Made by a program: the position numbers and the translations under genes. Below are positions 50,530 through 58,239 of a stretch of 64,000 bases of DNA, one piece after another. The stretch comes from Actinomadura oligospora ATCC 43269 (lineage in GTDB: Bacteria; Actinomycetota; Actinomycetes; Streptosporangiales; Streptosporangiaceae). Location: contig NZ_JADG01000011.1 in NCBI RefSeq assembly GCF_000518265.1, positions 124,001-188,000 of the forward strand, read 5' to 3'. The stretch's first letter is position 1. Each line of letters begins with the position of its first letter. The notes below the pieces were generated by a model. The model saw nothing but the letters and a program-made list of their open reading frames with translations, searched no databases and was not told the origin of the DNA.

Positions 50530-51608
50530 CGGTCGAGGACATCGACCGGCTGATCGGCGACCAGGGCCTTCCCGGATCGTCGGTCACGATGACCCGGGAC
50601 AACGTGATGGCCAGGCCGGGCAGCCTGATGACCGACGACCTGTCGGCGTTCCCCGGCGCGGCCGGAGCGGTCGACCCCCGGCGGGTCGGCGCCCACCTGC
50701 GTTCCGGGCACACCCTCCTGCTCATGGGCCTGCACCGCAGCTGGCAGCCGCTCACCCACTTCTGCCGGCTGCTTTCGGCGGAACTCGGCCACCCCCTCTA
50801 CGCGCACGCTTTCCTCACACCGCCGAAAAGCCAGGGCTTCGCCCATCATTGGGACACCGAGGCGGTATTCATCGCGCAGACCTCGGGGCACAAGACCTGG
50901 GAACTTCACGCGCCGGTGCTGCCGGACCCGCTCCCCCGGCACCGTTGGGGCCGCGTTCCGGTGCCCCCGGCGGAACGGGCCCGTTACGAGAAGGGCGAGC
51001 CTTTCCTGCGGGTCCGGCTCGCGCCCGGCGACGTGCTTTTCGTGCCCCGTGGCTGGATCCACAACGGGTACGCGGAGGACGGCGCGTCACTTCACGTCAG
51101 CCTCGGAGTCCTCCAGTTCACCCGGCACTGGCTGCTCGAACGGCTGGTAGACCTCGCCGCCGAGACCCCCGAGTTCCGCACCGCGCTCGCGCCACGGCTC
51201 AACGGCCGGGGGCTCGACGGTGAGCTCGACGACGTCACCGGCCGTTTCGCGCGGTGGCTGACCGACCTCGACATCGAGCGTTTCGCGCCGACGCTGCGCG
51301 CCGAGCAGTTGCGCGCCCAGTCGGGACCGCGCCGCCCCGCCGTGAGCTCCGCGATCGGCGCCCTGGACGGCGCCGACGCGGTGACGTACGCGGCGGGCTC
51401 GGTCCTGGCGACCAGCGACGGCGACGACGGCGGCGTCGTCCTCCATCTCGGCGATCACGATCTGCAGGTGCCGGCCCCGGCCGCCCGCATGGTCACACGG
51501 TTGACGAGCCGCCCCGGCGAGGTGTTGCGGGCCGCGGAGATCGCCGAGTCCATCGGCCCCGACCTGCTGCGCGAACTGATCGACGAGGGGGTCGTCCACC
51601 CCGTCTGA
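50418..51608 (+). CDS. JmjC-domain oxygenase, ribosomal-oxygenase-like architecture
   Basis: A 396-residue Fe(II)/2-oxoglutarate oxygenase. The JmjC metal triad is visible as H-W-D in FAHHWDTEAVFIAQTSGHKT (about residue 143) and His in FVPRGWIHNGYAED (about 214). A helical dimerisation region follows and a C-terminal winged-helix (MVTRLTSRPGEVLRAAEIAE, SIGPDLLRELIDEGVVHPV), the layout of bacterial and human ribosomal oxygenases. It is divergent from the precursor gene and convergent with a LuxR gene. It could hydroxylate the peptide (Phe4 or Pro3 are candidates) or modify a ribosomal protein for self-protection; both are inference. Confidence 0.82.
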   Translation: MESALALLARRPHDFLDEWPREPEVHHGDPAALAALLTVEDIDRLIGDQGLPGSSVTMTRDNVMARPGSLMTDDLSAFPGAAGAVDPRRVGAHLRSGHTLLLMGLHRSWQPLTHFCRLLSAELGHPLYAHAFLTPPKSQGFAHHWDTEAVFIAQTSGHKTWELHAPVLPDPLPRHRWGRVPVPPAERARYEKGEPFLRVRLAPGDVLFVPRGWIHNGYAEDGASLHVSLGVLQFTRHWLLERLVDLAAETPEFRTALAPRLNGRGLDGELDDVTGRFARWLTDLDIERFAPTLRAEQLRAQSGPRRPAVSSAIGALDGADAVTYAAGSVLATSDGDDGGVVLHLGDHDLQVPAPAARMVTRLTSRPGEVLRAAEIAESIGPDLLRELIDEGVVHPV

Positions 51609-51612
51609 CCGC

Positions 51613-52260
51613 TCAGTCGGCCACGATCCCGTCGCGCCTCGCCTCGCGGTACAGCTCCAGCCGGGTGGAGACGTCACGGCCCGCCCTGGCGTACTTCTCC
51701 CGGGCCCTGTCCAGATACTGCTTCACGGTGTGCTCGCTGATCCCCATCCGGCGGGCCACCTCGACCCGGGTGAGGCCGTCCAGCCACAGCCGCATGGAGC
51801 GCAGTTCCTGCTCGGAGAAGCTCGGCCTCGCGTCGCGGAGGGCGGCGGTCGCCGCGCCCGCGCGCCCTGGGGGCGGGCACGCCCCGTCGGCGGCCGCCGC
51901 GAGGACGGCCTCGATGAAGCGCCGCCGCCCCCCCTTGGCCTCCTTGACGATGTAGGCGCGCGCGCCGACCAGTTCGGCCCGCCGGATGGCGTCGGGCTCG
52001 GTATGCCGGGAGAACACCACGATCCGGCGGCCCTGCGCGGACAGGGCGGCGATCCGCTCGAAGACCAGCTCGCCGCGCATGCACGGATCGATGACGAGCA
52101 CGTCGGCCGTCGCCCCCGGTCCCGCGTTCAGATCATCGAGGTCGGTCCCGGCGTGGACGACCTCGACCCGTGCTTCGGGGTCCGCGGCTATCCACGCCCG
52201 GATCCCCGACAACACCACGTCCTGTCCGTCGATCACAGCGATGGTCACGGCCTGTCCCAT
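51613..52260 (-). CDS. LuxR/NarL-type orphan response regulator 2
   Basis: A 215-residue regulator from ATG 52260 (GGTGGGAGCTCC upstream). The receiver-like domain (ITIAVIDGQDVVLSGIRAWI pattern, VLVIDPCMRGELVFERIAAL, ARAYIVKEAKGGRRRFIEAV) is atypical. The LuxR helix-turn-helix is PSFSEQELRSMRLWLDGLTR, VEVARRMGISEHTVKQYLDR. It ends five bases from the oxygenase stop. A long inverted repeat 79-113 bases upstream of its start is shared with the HTH-lectin gene. Confidence 0.85.
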   Translation of the reverse strand: MGQAVTIAVIDGQDVVLSGIRAWIAADPEARVEVVHAGTDLDDLNAGPGATADVLVIDPCMRGELVFERIAALSAQGRRIVVFSRHTEPDAIRRAELVGARAYIVKEAKGGRRRFIEAVLAAAADGACPPPGRAGAATAALRDARPSFSEQELRSMRLWLDGLTRVEVARRMGISEHTVKQYLDRAREKYARAGRDVSTRLELYREARRDGIVAD

Positions 52261-52338
52261 GGAGCTCCCACCCAGATCAGATCTCCTCACGATGACCGGT
52301 GGGGGTGTCGCGTCGCCGCCGTCCCCCAGGGTAGAAAA

Positions 52339-52373
52339 GATCTTGCCTGGGGTGGAACCGGCCCGCCAAGATC
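52339..52373. promoter_or_regulatory. Conserved inverted repeat upstream of regulator 2
   Basis: GATCTTG (52339-52345) and CAAGATC (52367-52373) with a 21-base spacer. A second copy with the same spacing and similar spacer lies at 53701-53735. Each is about 80-130 bases upstream of a minus-strand start. Confidence 0.6.
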
Positions 52374-52555
52374 CTCTTCCGGTCGAGTCTGTCCGGATGT
52401 GTCCGCGCTGGTCAGAGCGGCTGTCCGGCGCTGACCGCCGGTCGCGGTTCGAGCCGCCCGCGCGGTGCGTCCCGCACGAGGATCCGAGCCCGGAGCCCAT
52501 GTGGGTCACCGGGGTCGCGAACGGCTCCCCCGGAGGTCTTGGCGAGGGCCGGGAA

Positions 52556-53605
52556 CTACATCCGTTCGAGGAGGAACGTCTGGTGAGGGTCGGCAGGGTC
52601 GCAGGAGCGCTGCAGAACGGGCAGGGCGCGAGTTCCCGCATCGTCCGGCATGCTGAGGCACAACAGGCTGTGGACGGCGATGATCTGGTGACCGCGGCCG
52701 GGAGCGGCGACGGGGACCAGGCGGAAGTTCTCCCCTCCGAGATTGGCGCCCTGCCGACCGCAGTAGTCGTTGTAGACCCAGGGACCGGGGTCGCGGGTGG
52801 CATAGCGGACGCCCAGGCATCCGGGCCCCAGCTCGGGGTGGTGCGCGGTGATGCGGTAGGTGCCGTCGGACTGGGCTTGGAGGCCGAGGGCGGGGCGGGC
52901 GTCGGCGCAGGGGGCCTGGACGATCTGGCCGTCGTTGCTGGTCGCGCGTTCCGACAGGCACCGCCCGCTGGCAGCGCCACGGAACCGGTAGCGGCCCGAG
53001 ATCGGCGACCCCGCGGACGGGGAGGTGGGACCGACCGTGACCGCCGCCTGGGAATCAAGCCCCAACGGGGGCGTCCGCCAGGGGGCCAGGCCCAGCACCG
53101 CCACCGGCAGGCCCAGAAGAAGGATGCCGCCCAGCAGTGTGGCCTGCCAGAAGCGGAACCGGCGCCCAACGTCGTGGTCGGCCGCCACCGGTGGCGGAGA
53201 GGGGCTTGAGGCCGACGGGGATCCCGTTGGATCGGCCACGGAGGCAGGGGCTTGTTCGCCTGGATCGGCGTCGGGGAGCGCCAGGTCGGCCGGGTCAGGT
53301 TCCGACACGCAGGTGAGCGAACATGCCAGGTCGTCGCGCACGGCCAGCCAGCCCGTCACGGCCTGCTCGTCTCCGCCGCAGGCGGCCACAAACGCGGCGA
53401 GCAGTTCCCTGCGTGGCAGCCGCTCCTGGTTGAGCACGTCGGTCAGGGTGCTGCGTGGCAGGCTCGCCCCGGTTCGGGCGGCGCGCGCCTCCAGTTTGCG
53501 CACCGTCAACCCGGACCGGGCCTTCAGCTGCCGCATCTCGGCGACCAGCTCGGCGACCGTACGCACGTTGTCCGGGACACCGACAGGGGCAGTGGGAACG
53601 TCCAT
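52556..53605 (-). CDS. HTH-membrane-ricin lectin protein, predicted surface sensor
   Basis: A 349-residue protein from ATG 53605 (GGTAAGGAGACC upstream). Residues about 10-85 are an actinomycete helix-turn-helix (MRQLKARSGLTVRKLEARAA, LPRSTLTDVLNQERLPRREL). A Pro/Ser linker leads to one membrane helix (ATLLGGILLLGLPVAVLGLA, about residue 165). The outer part, about 130 residues, is ricin B-lectin-like (YRFRGAASGRCLSERATSND, ITAHHPELGPGCLGVRYATR, HSLLCLSMPDDAGTRALPVL) with paired cysteines. It could sense a carbohydrate or glycosylated ligand outside and signal to DNA or partners inside. It lies just beyond the thiopeptide cluster. Confidence 0.75.
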   Translation of the reverse strand: MDVPTAPVGVPDNVRTVAELVAEMRQLKARSGLTVRKLEARAARTGASLPRSTLTDVLNQERLPRRELLAAFVAACGGDEQAVTGWLAVRDDLACSLTCVSEPDPADLALPDADPGEQAPASVADPTGSPSASSPSPPPVAADHDVGRRFRFWQATLLGGILLLGLPVAVLGLAPWRTPPLGLDSQAAVTVGPTSPSAGSPISGRYRFRGAASGRCLSERATSNDGQIVQAPCADARPALGLQAQSDGTYRITAHHPELGPGCLGVRYATRDPGPWVYNDYCGRQGANLGGENFRLVPVAAPGRGHQIIAVHSLLCLSMPDDAGTRALPVLQRSCDPADPHQTFLLERM

Positions 53606-53700
53606 GGTCTCCTTACCGCTCTCGTTCGCCATCCCGACCGAACCCGGCTGACAACAGCACTGGCCGGCACGGACACATCCACACAAGATCGACAAAAAAG

Positions 53701-53735
53701 GATCTTGGCAGGGGTGCGGCGCCCCCCGCAAGATT
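53701..53735. promoter_or_regulatory. Conserved inverted repeat upstream of the HTH-lectin gene
   Basis: GATCTTG (53701-53707) and CAAGATT (53729-53735) with a 21-base spacer sharing a GGGGTG core with the copy at 52339. A further CAAGATC at 53684-53690 sits next to it, so three half-sites cluster here. Confidence 0.6.
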
Positions 53736-54108
53736 TCAACGGCCCGAGAGCGGGACCCGTGGCTCGAAGCCCTCGGCGTCTGCGCACCCACCGTCAAGGA
53801 CACCCTCAAGCGCGACAATGGGTCGCTCGCCAAGGGACGGCCTTGGCGAGCGACTCCGGCGGCGTCGCGGTGGGTTGCGGGGGCTCACCGGCCGCCGGGC
53901 GGGTCCAGCGCGCGGGCGATGCGGGCGCCGAGCACGGCCCTACCGCCAGTGGCATCGTGGGCGGACGCCTGGTCGTCGGCCATCCGCTCGATGCTCGGGT
54001 GCCGCTGGCGGTGGCGGCCTCCGCGCCCGGGTCCAGGGCGGTCATGGCGTCACGGTAACCGCGTGCGGCGGCCGGGGCGGGGAACGCGGCGGTCCCGACC
54101 AGGCGATG
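53736..54108. other. Degenerate region, no intact gene
   Basis: Fragments of protein-like sequence appear in several frames. On the minus strand near 53830-53990 one reads RHPSIERMADDQASAHDATG, GRAVLGARIARALDPPGGR and then a stop; it has no start and I cannot name it. The region looks like gene debris between the lectin gene and a NUDIX remnant. Confidence 0.4.
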
Positions 54109-54297
54109 GGATACCTACCCAGCGTCGTCCGCGAGGTCAAAGAGGAAACCGGCCTCGACGTCAAACTCCTGACCGCTGTACCCACGTTCCATCACCCCAC
54201 AGCCCGAGGTGTGCCAGCCCCGGTCGCGGTCTTGGACGTTCCAGTCCGGGACCGTCTGGTCGGAGGCCACCACATCGACTTCGTGTCCGCCACCTGA
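54109..54297 (+). pseudogene. NUDIX hydrolase C-terminal remnant
   Basis: Reads VVREVKEETGLDVKLLTAVP, the right half of the NUDIX box (R-E-U-x-E-E-x-G-U), then HHPTARGVPAPVAVLDVPVR and GGHHIDFVSAT and a stop. The N-terminal part with the first half of the box is missing in this frame. Only about 60 of the usual 140 or more residues remain. Confidence 0.7.
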
Positions 54298-54464
54298 CCG
54301 GTGACGCACGAACTTCGGCCGCTGCCTGAAACCGGTGTCCACGTTTCGGGGGGACGCCCGTATCTCCCTCTGAAAGGGCCTGCCCACCGTCATGACCGAT
54401 CCGATACCGGCTGCTCCGGCACCGGCCTACACGACCTTCACCACCACGACCGTTCCCCGGTCAG

Positions 54465-54767
54465 GTGAGGGACCGGCTCCCGGACCTGTTCGCGGCGGCC
54501 CCGCTGTTCTCCGACGAAGACGAGCGCGACGTCCTGCGGGTGTCCATGCCGGTGATGATCACGGTGCCGGGCGAGTACTCCAAGGACCGTCCTGTGGGAC
54601 GTCACGCGCTCGCGGACCTATGCAGCAACGACAGCGCCCTGGCCATTGGCCACCGGGGAGAACCTTTCCTCCTGAAGTTCGTGCTGGGCACCGTCGCGGC
54701 CGTGGGCGCGCAGCTGGCCCTGGTGGTGGCCTACCGCCGCCGGTTGCCGAGCTCGGCAGCGATATAG
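54465..54767 (+). CDS. Hypothetical protein, possibly truncated
   Basis: A 100-residue frame from GTG 54465 with sensible composition: LPDLFAAAPLFSDEDERDVL, RVSMPVMITVPGEYSKDRPV, LLKFVLGTVAAVGAQLALVV, AYRRRLPSSAAI. The last third has one hydrophobic segment. The start codon follows CCGGTCAG with no clear RBS, so it may be a fragment. I recognise no family. Confidence 0.4.
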   Translation: MRDRLPDLFAAAPLFSDEDERDVLRVSMPVMITVPGEYSKDRPVGRHALADLCSNDSALAIGHRGEPFLLKFVLGTVAAVGAQLALVVAYRRRLPSSAAI

Positions 54768-54837
54768 GACGGATAAGCGATCGATAACCCGGGTCCCTAC
54801 CGTGGCGGAACAGTCACGCTGACCCGAAGGAGCCCGG

Positions 54838-55151
54838 ATGCGCCGATCCGCCCGCACCACCGTGAGCGCCGCAATGGCCGCCACCCTGGTGGCTGGCCTC
54901 ACCCTGACCGCCACCCCGTCCTATGCCGGCCCCGCCCTGATGGATTGTCCCTCCGGTTCGGTCTGCCTCTACAAGGGGTCGCCTGCCAACGACGACCTCA
55001 TCGGGTCCTCAAGCGCCACCATGCACTGGTGGAGGCTCTCAGGGGGCACCTACTACGTGGTGAACAACGGCAACCAGCAGGCTGGGTACGACCACTACGC
55101 CTTCCAGCTCACAAACGGAGATTGGTGGTGCCGTCCCTACAACAGGTCTAG
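54838..55151 (+). pseudogene. Secreted Cys-rich protein gene cut by an insertion sequence
   Basis: ATG 54838 (CCGAAGGAGCCCGG upstream) gives a signal peptide MRRSARTTVSAAMAATLVAG plus LTLTATPSYAG, then CPSGSVCLYKGSPANDDLIG and WWRLSGGTYYVVNNGNQQAG. The C-P-S-G-S-V-C-L-Y pattern resembles small secreted peptidase-inhibitor-like proteins of actinomycetes (family I36). The frame enters the insertion sequence at 55152 and stops inside it at 55254, so the natural C-terminus is lost. Confidence 0.65.
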
Positions 55152-56075
55152 AGGGTGTCTGAGAAGGGTCAGGTCGGGCATGCTGGTAGTGCCGCGCTCT
55201 GAGCGTGAAGGGCGTGACGTTGCCCCGTCACCGGTATCCGACCGACCTGTCTGACGACGAGTGGGCGCTGGTCGCGCCCTTGATCCCACCTCCGAAACCA
55301 CGCGGTCGCCCACCCGGGCATCCACGTCGGGAAATCGTGAACGCGCTGGCCTACTGGGTGCGGTCCGGATGTGCCTGGCGGATGCTCCCGCGTGACCTGC
55401 CGCCGTGGCAGACGGTCTACCACTACTGGCGGACCTGGCGGATCGCCGGCCTGTGGGAACGGATGCTGACCCACCTGCGTGAACACGAACGCCGCTACCG
55501 GGGACGGGAGGCGACGCCCAGCGCCGCGATCATGGACAGCCAGAGCGTGCGAGCCACCGACCGGGGCGGCCGGCACGGGTACGACGGCGCCAAGAAGGTA
55601 CCTGGGATCAAACGACACGTCCTGACCGACACGTTCGGCACCGTGTTGGGCGCCTGCGTCAGCCCCGCCAATGTCAGCGACCGGGACGGCGCATGGTGCT
55701 GCTGGCACGCACCCGCCCCGACCTGCCCCGGCTTGGACGCGTCTGGGCCGATCAGGGCTACCGCGGGCAGGCGTTCCACGACTGGACCCGCGACCATCTC
55801 AAGGTCGACATCCAGATCGTGGTGCGGCGTGACGGCGGCAGACGCGGCACCTGGACCAAAGGCGGAGCACCACCACCGCCGATTCCGCAGTTCGCGTTGG
55901 TGCAGCGCCGGTGGGTGATCGAACGGACCTTCGCCTGGCTCGGCAAGTACCACCGACTCTCCAAGGACTACGAATACCTGGCCGCCACCTCGGAAAACGT
56001 CATCTACCTCGCGATGAGCATGATCCTGCTACACCGCCTCACCGGCTCCCCGACCTGACCCTTCTCAGACACCCT
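55152..56075. mobile_element. IS5-family insertion sequence
   Basis: About 924 bp. The terminal inverted repeats are perfect over at least 27 bp (55152-55178 and 56049-56075, starting AGGGTGTCTGAGAAGGGTC). Both ends are flanked by CTAG, the expected 4-bp target duplication of the IS5 group. It contains a transposase in two overlapping frames. The perfect ends suggest recent insertion. Confidence 0.88.
55205..56058 (+). CDS. IS5-family transposase, two frames joined by a -1 shift
   Basis: Frame 1 (55205-55693) encodes YPTDLSDDEWALVAPLIPPP, WVRSGCAWRMLPRDLPPWQT and AIMDSQSVRATDRGGRHGYD, GAKKVPGIKRHVLTDTFGTV. Frame 2 (from about 55693) continues MVLLARTRPDLPRLGRVWAD, QGYRGQAFHDW, WVIERTFAWLGKYHRLSKDY. 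Together they give the DDE catalytic residues (MDSQSV, VWADQGYRG, ERTFAWL). The switch near 55691 needs a -1 step. I see no classic slippery heptamer, so it may be a mutation rather than programmed shifting. Confidence 0.85.
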
Positions 56076-56078
56076 CTA

Positions 56079-56396
56079 GCCCACACCGAACCGGACGACG
56101 GACAGCCCGACTCCGCTTACCAGCAGCAGCTCGAGCAAGTCGTCCAAGACGCGGCCCGATGGGGGTTCCGCCTCCACGGCACCGGCGTCACCGAGTTCCC
56201 CAAGTTGCGGATCCTCTGGGCTGGCGACAACCGCCCCCGGCTCATCTACACCGGCTCACCGGACACTAAGTACGAGGTCTATGTGATCGGCGGCCCGTCC
56301 CCTGGCGATCCGGGCAACAGCAGGCTCCGCGATTACGTCGACCGCTTCATGAAGGAAGAGGAGAAAAGGGTGACGAAGAAGCACTCCACCGACTGA
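56079..56396 (+). pseudogene. Hypothetical gene with its 5' end removed by the insertion sequence
   Basis: Immediately after the insertion sequence a frame reads SAYQQQLEQVVQDAARWGFR, LHGTGVTEFPKLRILWAGDN, RPRLIYTGSPDTKYEVYVIG and ends KEEEKRVTKKHSTD at 56396. It is good protein sequence without a start. Its phase does not match that of the interrupted secreted-protein gene on the other side, so these are probably two different genes or one already frameshifted. Function unknown. Confidence 0.55.
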
Positions 56397-56446
56397 CATC
56401 GATCGCGCGGGAGCCGCTATCGACAACCTCATGCACAACACCCTGT

Positions 56447-56992
56447 TCAGTACCTCGGTTCGAGGAGTCCAGCGGCCACGCCCGCGATGTCATAGGCGGC
56501 GCGCTCATGGTCACGCTCGCCGCGCGGCGCTTCACACGGCCCCCAGGTGGCTGGGCGGTTCCTTCGGGGGCCGCACGCGGGCCACAGCGCGGTCGGGTAG
56601 TGCTCGGTTACCGGACGCCGCTTCCCGTGCCCGTCGGGCCGGATCAGCATTGTGTCCGGGGCAAAGCCCAGTACCCCGGCGACGACCTGCCGCGGGATCA
56701 GCCAGGCAGCCAGTGTGATCCGCCCAACGGGCGGGGTGATGACCTTGCACGCCAGCTTGATCCGACCGCCTGGCGCATGCCGCGCGCTCGTCTGAATCTC
56801 CCCCATGACGCGTATCAGGTATCGCCCGAACGCCGCCATGTCGACGACGTTGTCGACCGCTGCGGGTGAGAGCCGTCCGGACTCATCCACCGGACCGACC
56901 GTCCACCCGTACAACGCCTCATCGCCGAGCCGGACCACCCCAGCCGTCCATCGCCGCCCCGGATCGATCCCGAGCACCACCTCATCAGCCAT
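56447..56992 (-). CDS. RuvC-like (RNase H fold) protein
   Basis: A 181-residue protein from ATG 56992. VVLGIDPGRRWTAGVVRLGD at the N-terminus is the first strand of the RuvC/RNase H fold with its catalytic Asp; HERAAYDIAGVAAGLLEPRY at the end carries the final acidic residue (Y-D-I-A-G-V), as in RuvC-type nucleases. Similar proteins are common on actinomycete phages and integrative elements, where they may resolve Holliday junctions. It is divergent from an HNH endonuclease gene 67 bases away. Confidence 0.7.
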   Translation of the reverse strand: MADEVVLGIDPGRRWTAGVVRLGDEALYGWTVGPVDESGRLSPAAVDNVVDMAAFGRYLIRVMGEIQTSARHAPGGRIKLACKVITPPVGRITLAAWLIPRQVVAGVLGFAPDTMLIRPDGHGKRRPVTEHYPTALWPACGPRRNRPATWGPCEAPRGERDHERAAYDIAGVAAGLLEPRY

Positions 56993-57059
56993 GTTCAGCA
57001 GCGTGCCGGTGGCAGACACGTGCAGCGACTCGACAGGCCGAACCTGGAATGATCTCGCT

Positions 57060-57683
57060 GTGAGGCTTGAACAGGAACGGACGTACTGGGCAAGCGGCCA
57101 CCGTGCTCCGGACCGTGAGCGCCCCGACGCAGACAGGCTCGGCTGTTTTCTCCATACCGTCCGACAGCCTGGCGACGAAGGCGTGACCAAAGCCGGGCGC
57201 GGCCCTGATGGCCGCTTCCACGTGATGGACCACGCGTGTTTCGCGCTCTGCCACGCCCGGGGACTACTTGAGCCCCTGGCCGGGTCGGCCGTCCACGTGC
57301 TGGCGGTGCCGGGCGCGCAACGCTGCAACCGGTCTTGGGCTTGGCCGGGCACCGGCGGCGCCGTCCGCCCCATCGGGCCGATGCCCAGCGCCTGGCCAGA
57401 CGAGGCGCCGCCCGCCTGGTACGTGTGGTGGACGCTGTTCGAGGAACAGCACGGGATGTGCGCGTTGTGCATCAACCCGCCCCACGTCATCGACCACGAC
57501 CATGCCTCAGGTATCATCCGCGGCCTGCTCTGCGGACGCTGCAACCGCCTCGAACCCTTCTGCTGCTTCCCCCGCTACACCGCCTCGCCGCCCGCCGGTG
57601 ATCGACAGTGGAGCTACCGCTCGGTCCGCAACAGCACCCAGCGGCACCTTGCCTCACCGGCGAAGAGGCTCGTGAGGCCCTAA
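57060..57683 (+). CDS. HNH endonuclease, endonuclease VII-like
   Basis: A 207-residue protein from GTG 57060. The C-terminal domain has CALCINPPHVIDHDHASGII followed by RGLLCGRCN, the zinc-binding C-x-x-C pairs and His-rich catalytic H-V-I-D-H-D-H of the endonuclease VII superfamily. A second possible zinc or binding site is DHACFALCHARG. With the divergent RuvC-fold protein it forms a nuclease pair typical of phage or integrative-element DNA processing. The N-terminal 100 residues are unassigned. Confidence 0.8.
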   Translation: MRLEQERTYWASGHRAPDRERPDADRLGCFLHTVRQPGDEGVTKAGRGPDGRFHVMDHACFALCHARGLLEPLAGSAVHVLAVPGAQRCNRSWAWPGTGGAVRPIGPMPSAWPDEAPPAWYVWWTLFEEQHGMCALCINPPHVIDHDHASGIIRGLLCGRCNRLEPFCCFPRYTASPPAGDRQWSYRSVRNSTQRHLASPAKRLVRP

Positions 57684-57993
57684 CGCTCAGGTGCGGTCTG
57701 GGCGCGCGGAGCTCCAGCAAAATCTGAGCGTGACCGCCCGATGCCTCCCCAGCCCAGTGAGACGGCTGGCCGGTCGTACCGCTCGGCGGCCCGACGAACT
57801 GCCCGCGCGGCCACCGTCTGCGCGTATGCCGCGCCCTGGTGGGCTGGGATCCGCGCGGCTGTCCGCCGGGCCCCGCTGGACGGAGTCCATCAGAACACCC
57901 ACGGCTGGTTAACTGACGGGTCGCCGCGAGGCGGCTGTTGTGGGCTTGTGGCGTTATCGAGTGACGGTCGTCCAGCAGTGCGAGGGCGAGATC
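57684..57993. other. Intergenic stretch before the excisionase gene
   Basis: No supported gene. A frame from 57741 (ATVCAYAAPWWAGIRAAVRR) has acceptable composition but no start signal and runs out of phase into the excisionase gene. The excisionase promoter should be here. Confidence 0.4.
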
Positions 57994-58239
57994 ATGGACA
58001 ACGGTATGCCGGAGCTGGCTCAGCTTCGGCTCATCGACGTCGACCAGCTTTGCCTCATGTGGGGTGTGAAGAAGAGTTGGGTCTGTGACCAGGTTGAGGC
58101 GGGCCGGCTTCCGGCGGTTCGTCTCGGAAGGCAGCTGCGGTTCCGGGCCAGTGACCTGAATGCCTTCCTTGAGGAGGCCGGGACCGGTCACCGCGGCAGC
58201 CGGGACTCCATCGCGGACAATGTGTCGCGGAGTACGTGA
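57994..58239 (+). CDS. xis: Excisionase-type helix-turn-helix protein
   Basis: An 81-residue protein from ATG 57994 (GCGAGGGCGAG upstream). LRLIDVDQLCLMWGVKKSWV, CDQVEAGRLPAVRLGRQLRF and RASDLNAFLEEAG form the winged helix-turn-helix of the excisionase/HTH_17 family. Its 3' end overlaps the convergent integrase gene by 52 bases, an arrangement that ties the levels of the two proteins through antisense transcription. It would direct the integrase to excise the element. Confidence 0.85.
   Translation: MDNGMPELAQLRLIDVDQLCLMWGVKKSWVCDQVEAGRLPAVRLGRQLRFRASDLNAFLEEAGTGHRGSRDSIADNVSRST

Noticed and set aside
36792..51608. A lanthipeptide or linear azol(in)e peptide cluster
   Set aside because: The split LanB, azoline-forming set and pyridine synthase together with a GHGM-type leader identify a thiopeptide. 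No LanC-like cyclase or LanKC/LanM is present.
54838..56396. A single gene interrupted by the insertion sequence
   Set aside because: The frames on either side of the insertion sequence do not line up when one CTAG copy is removed, so two genes or an already broken gene are more likely.
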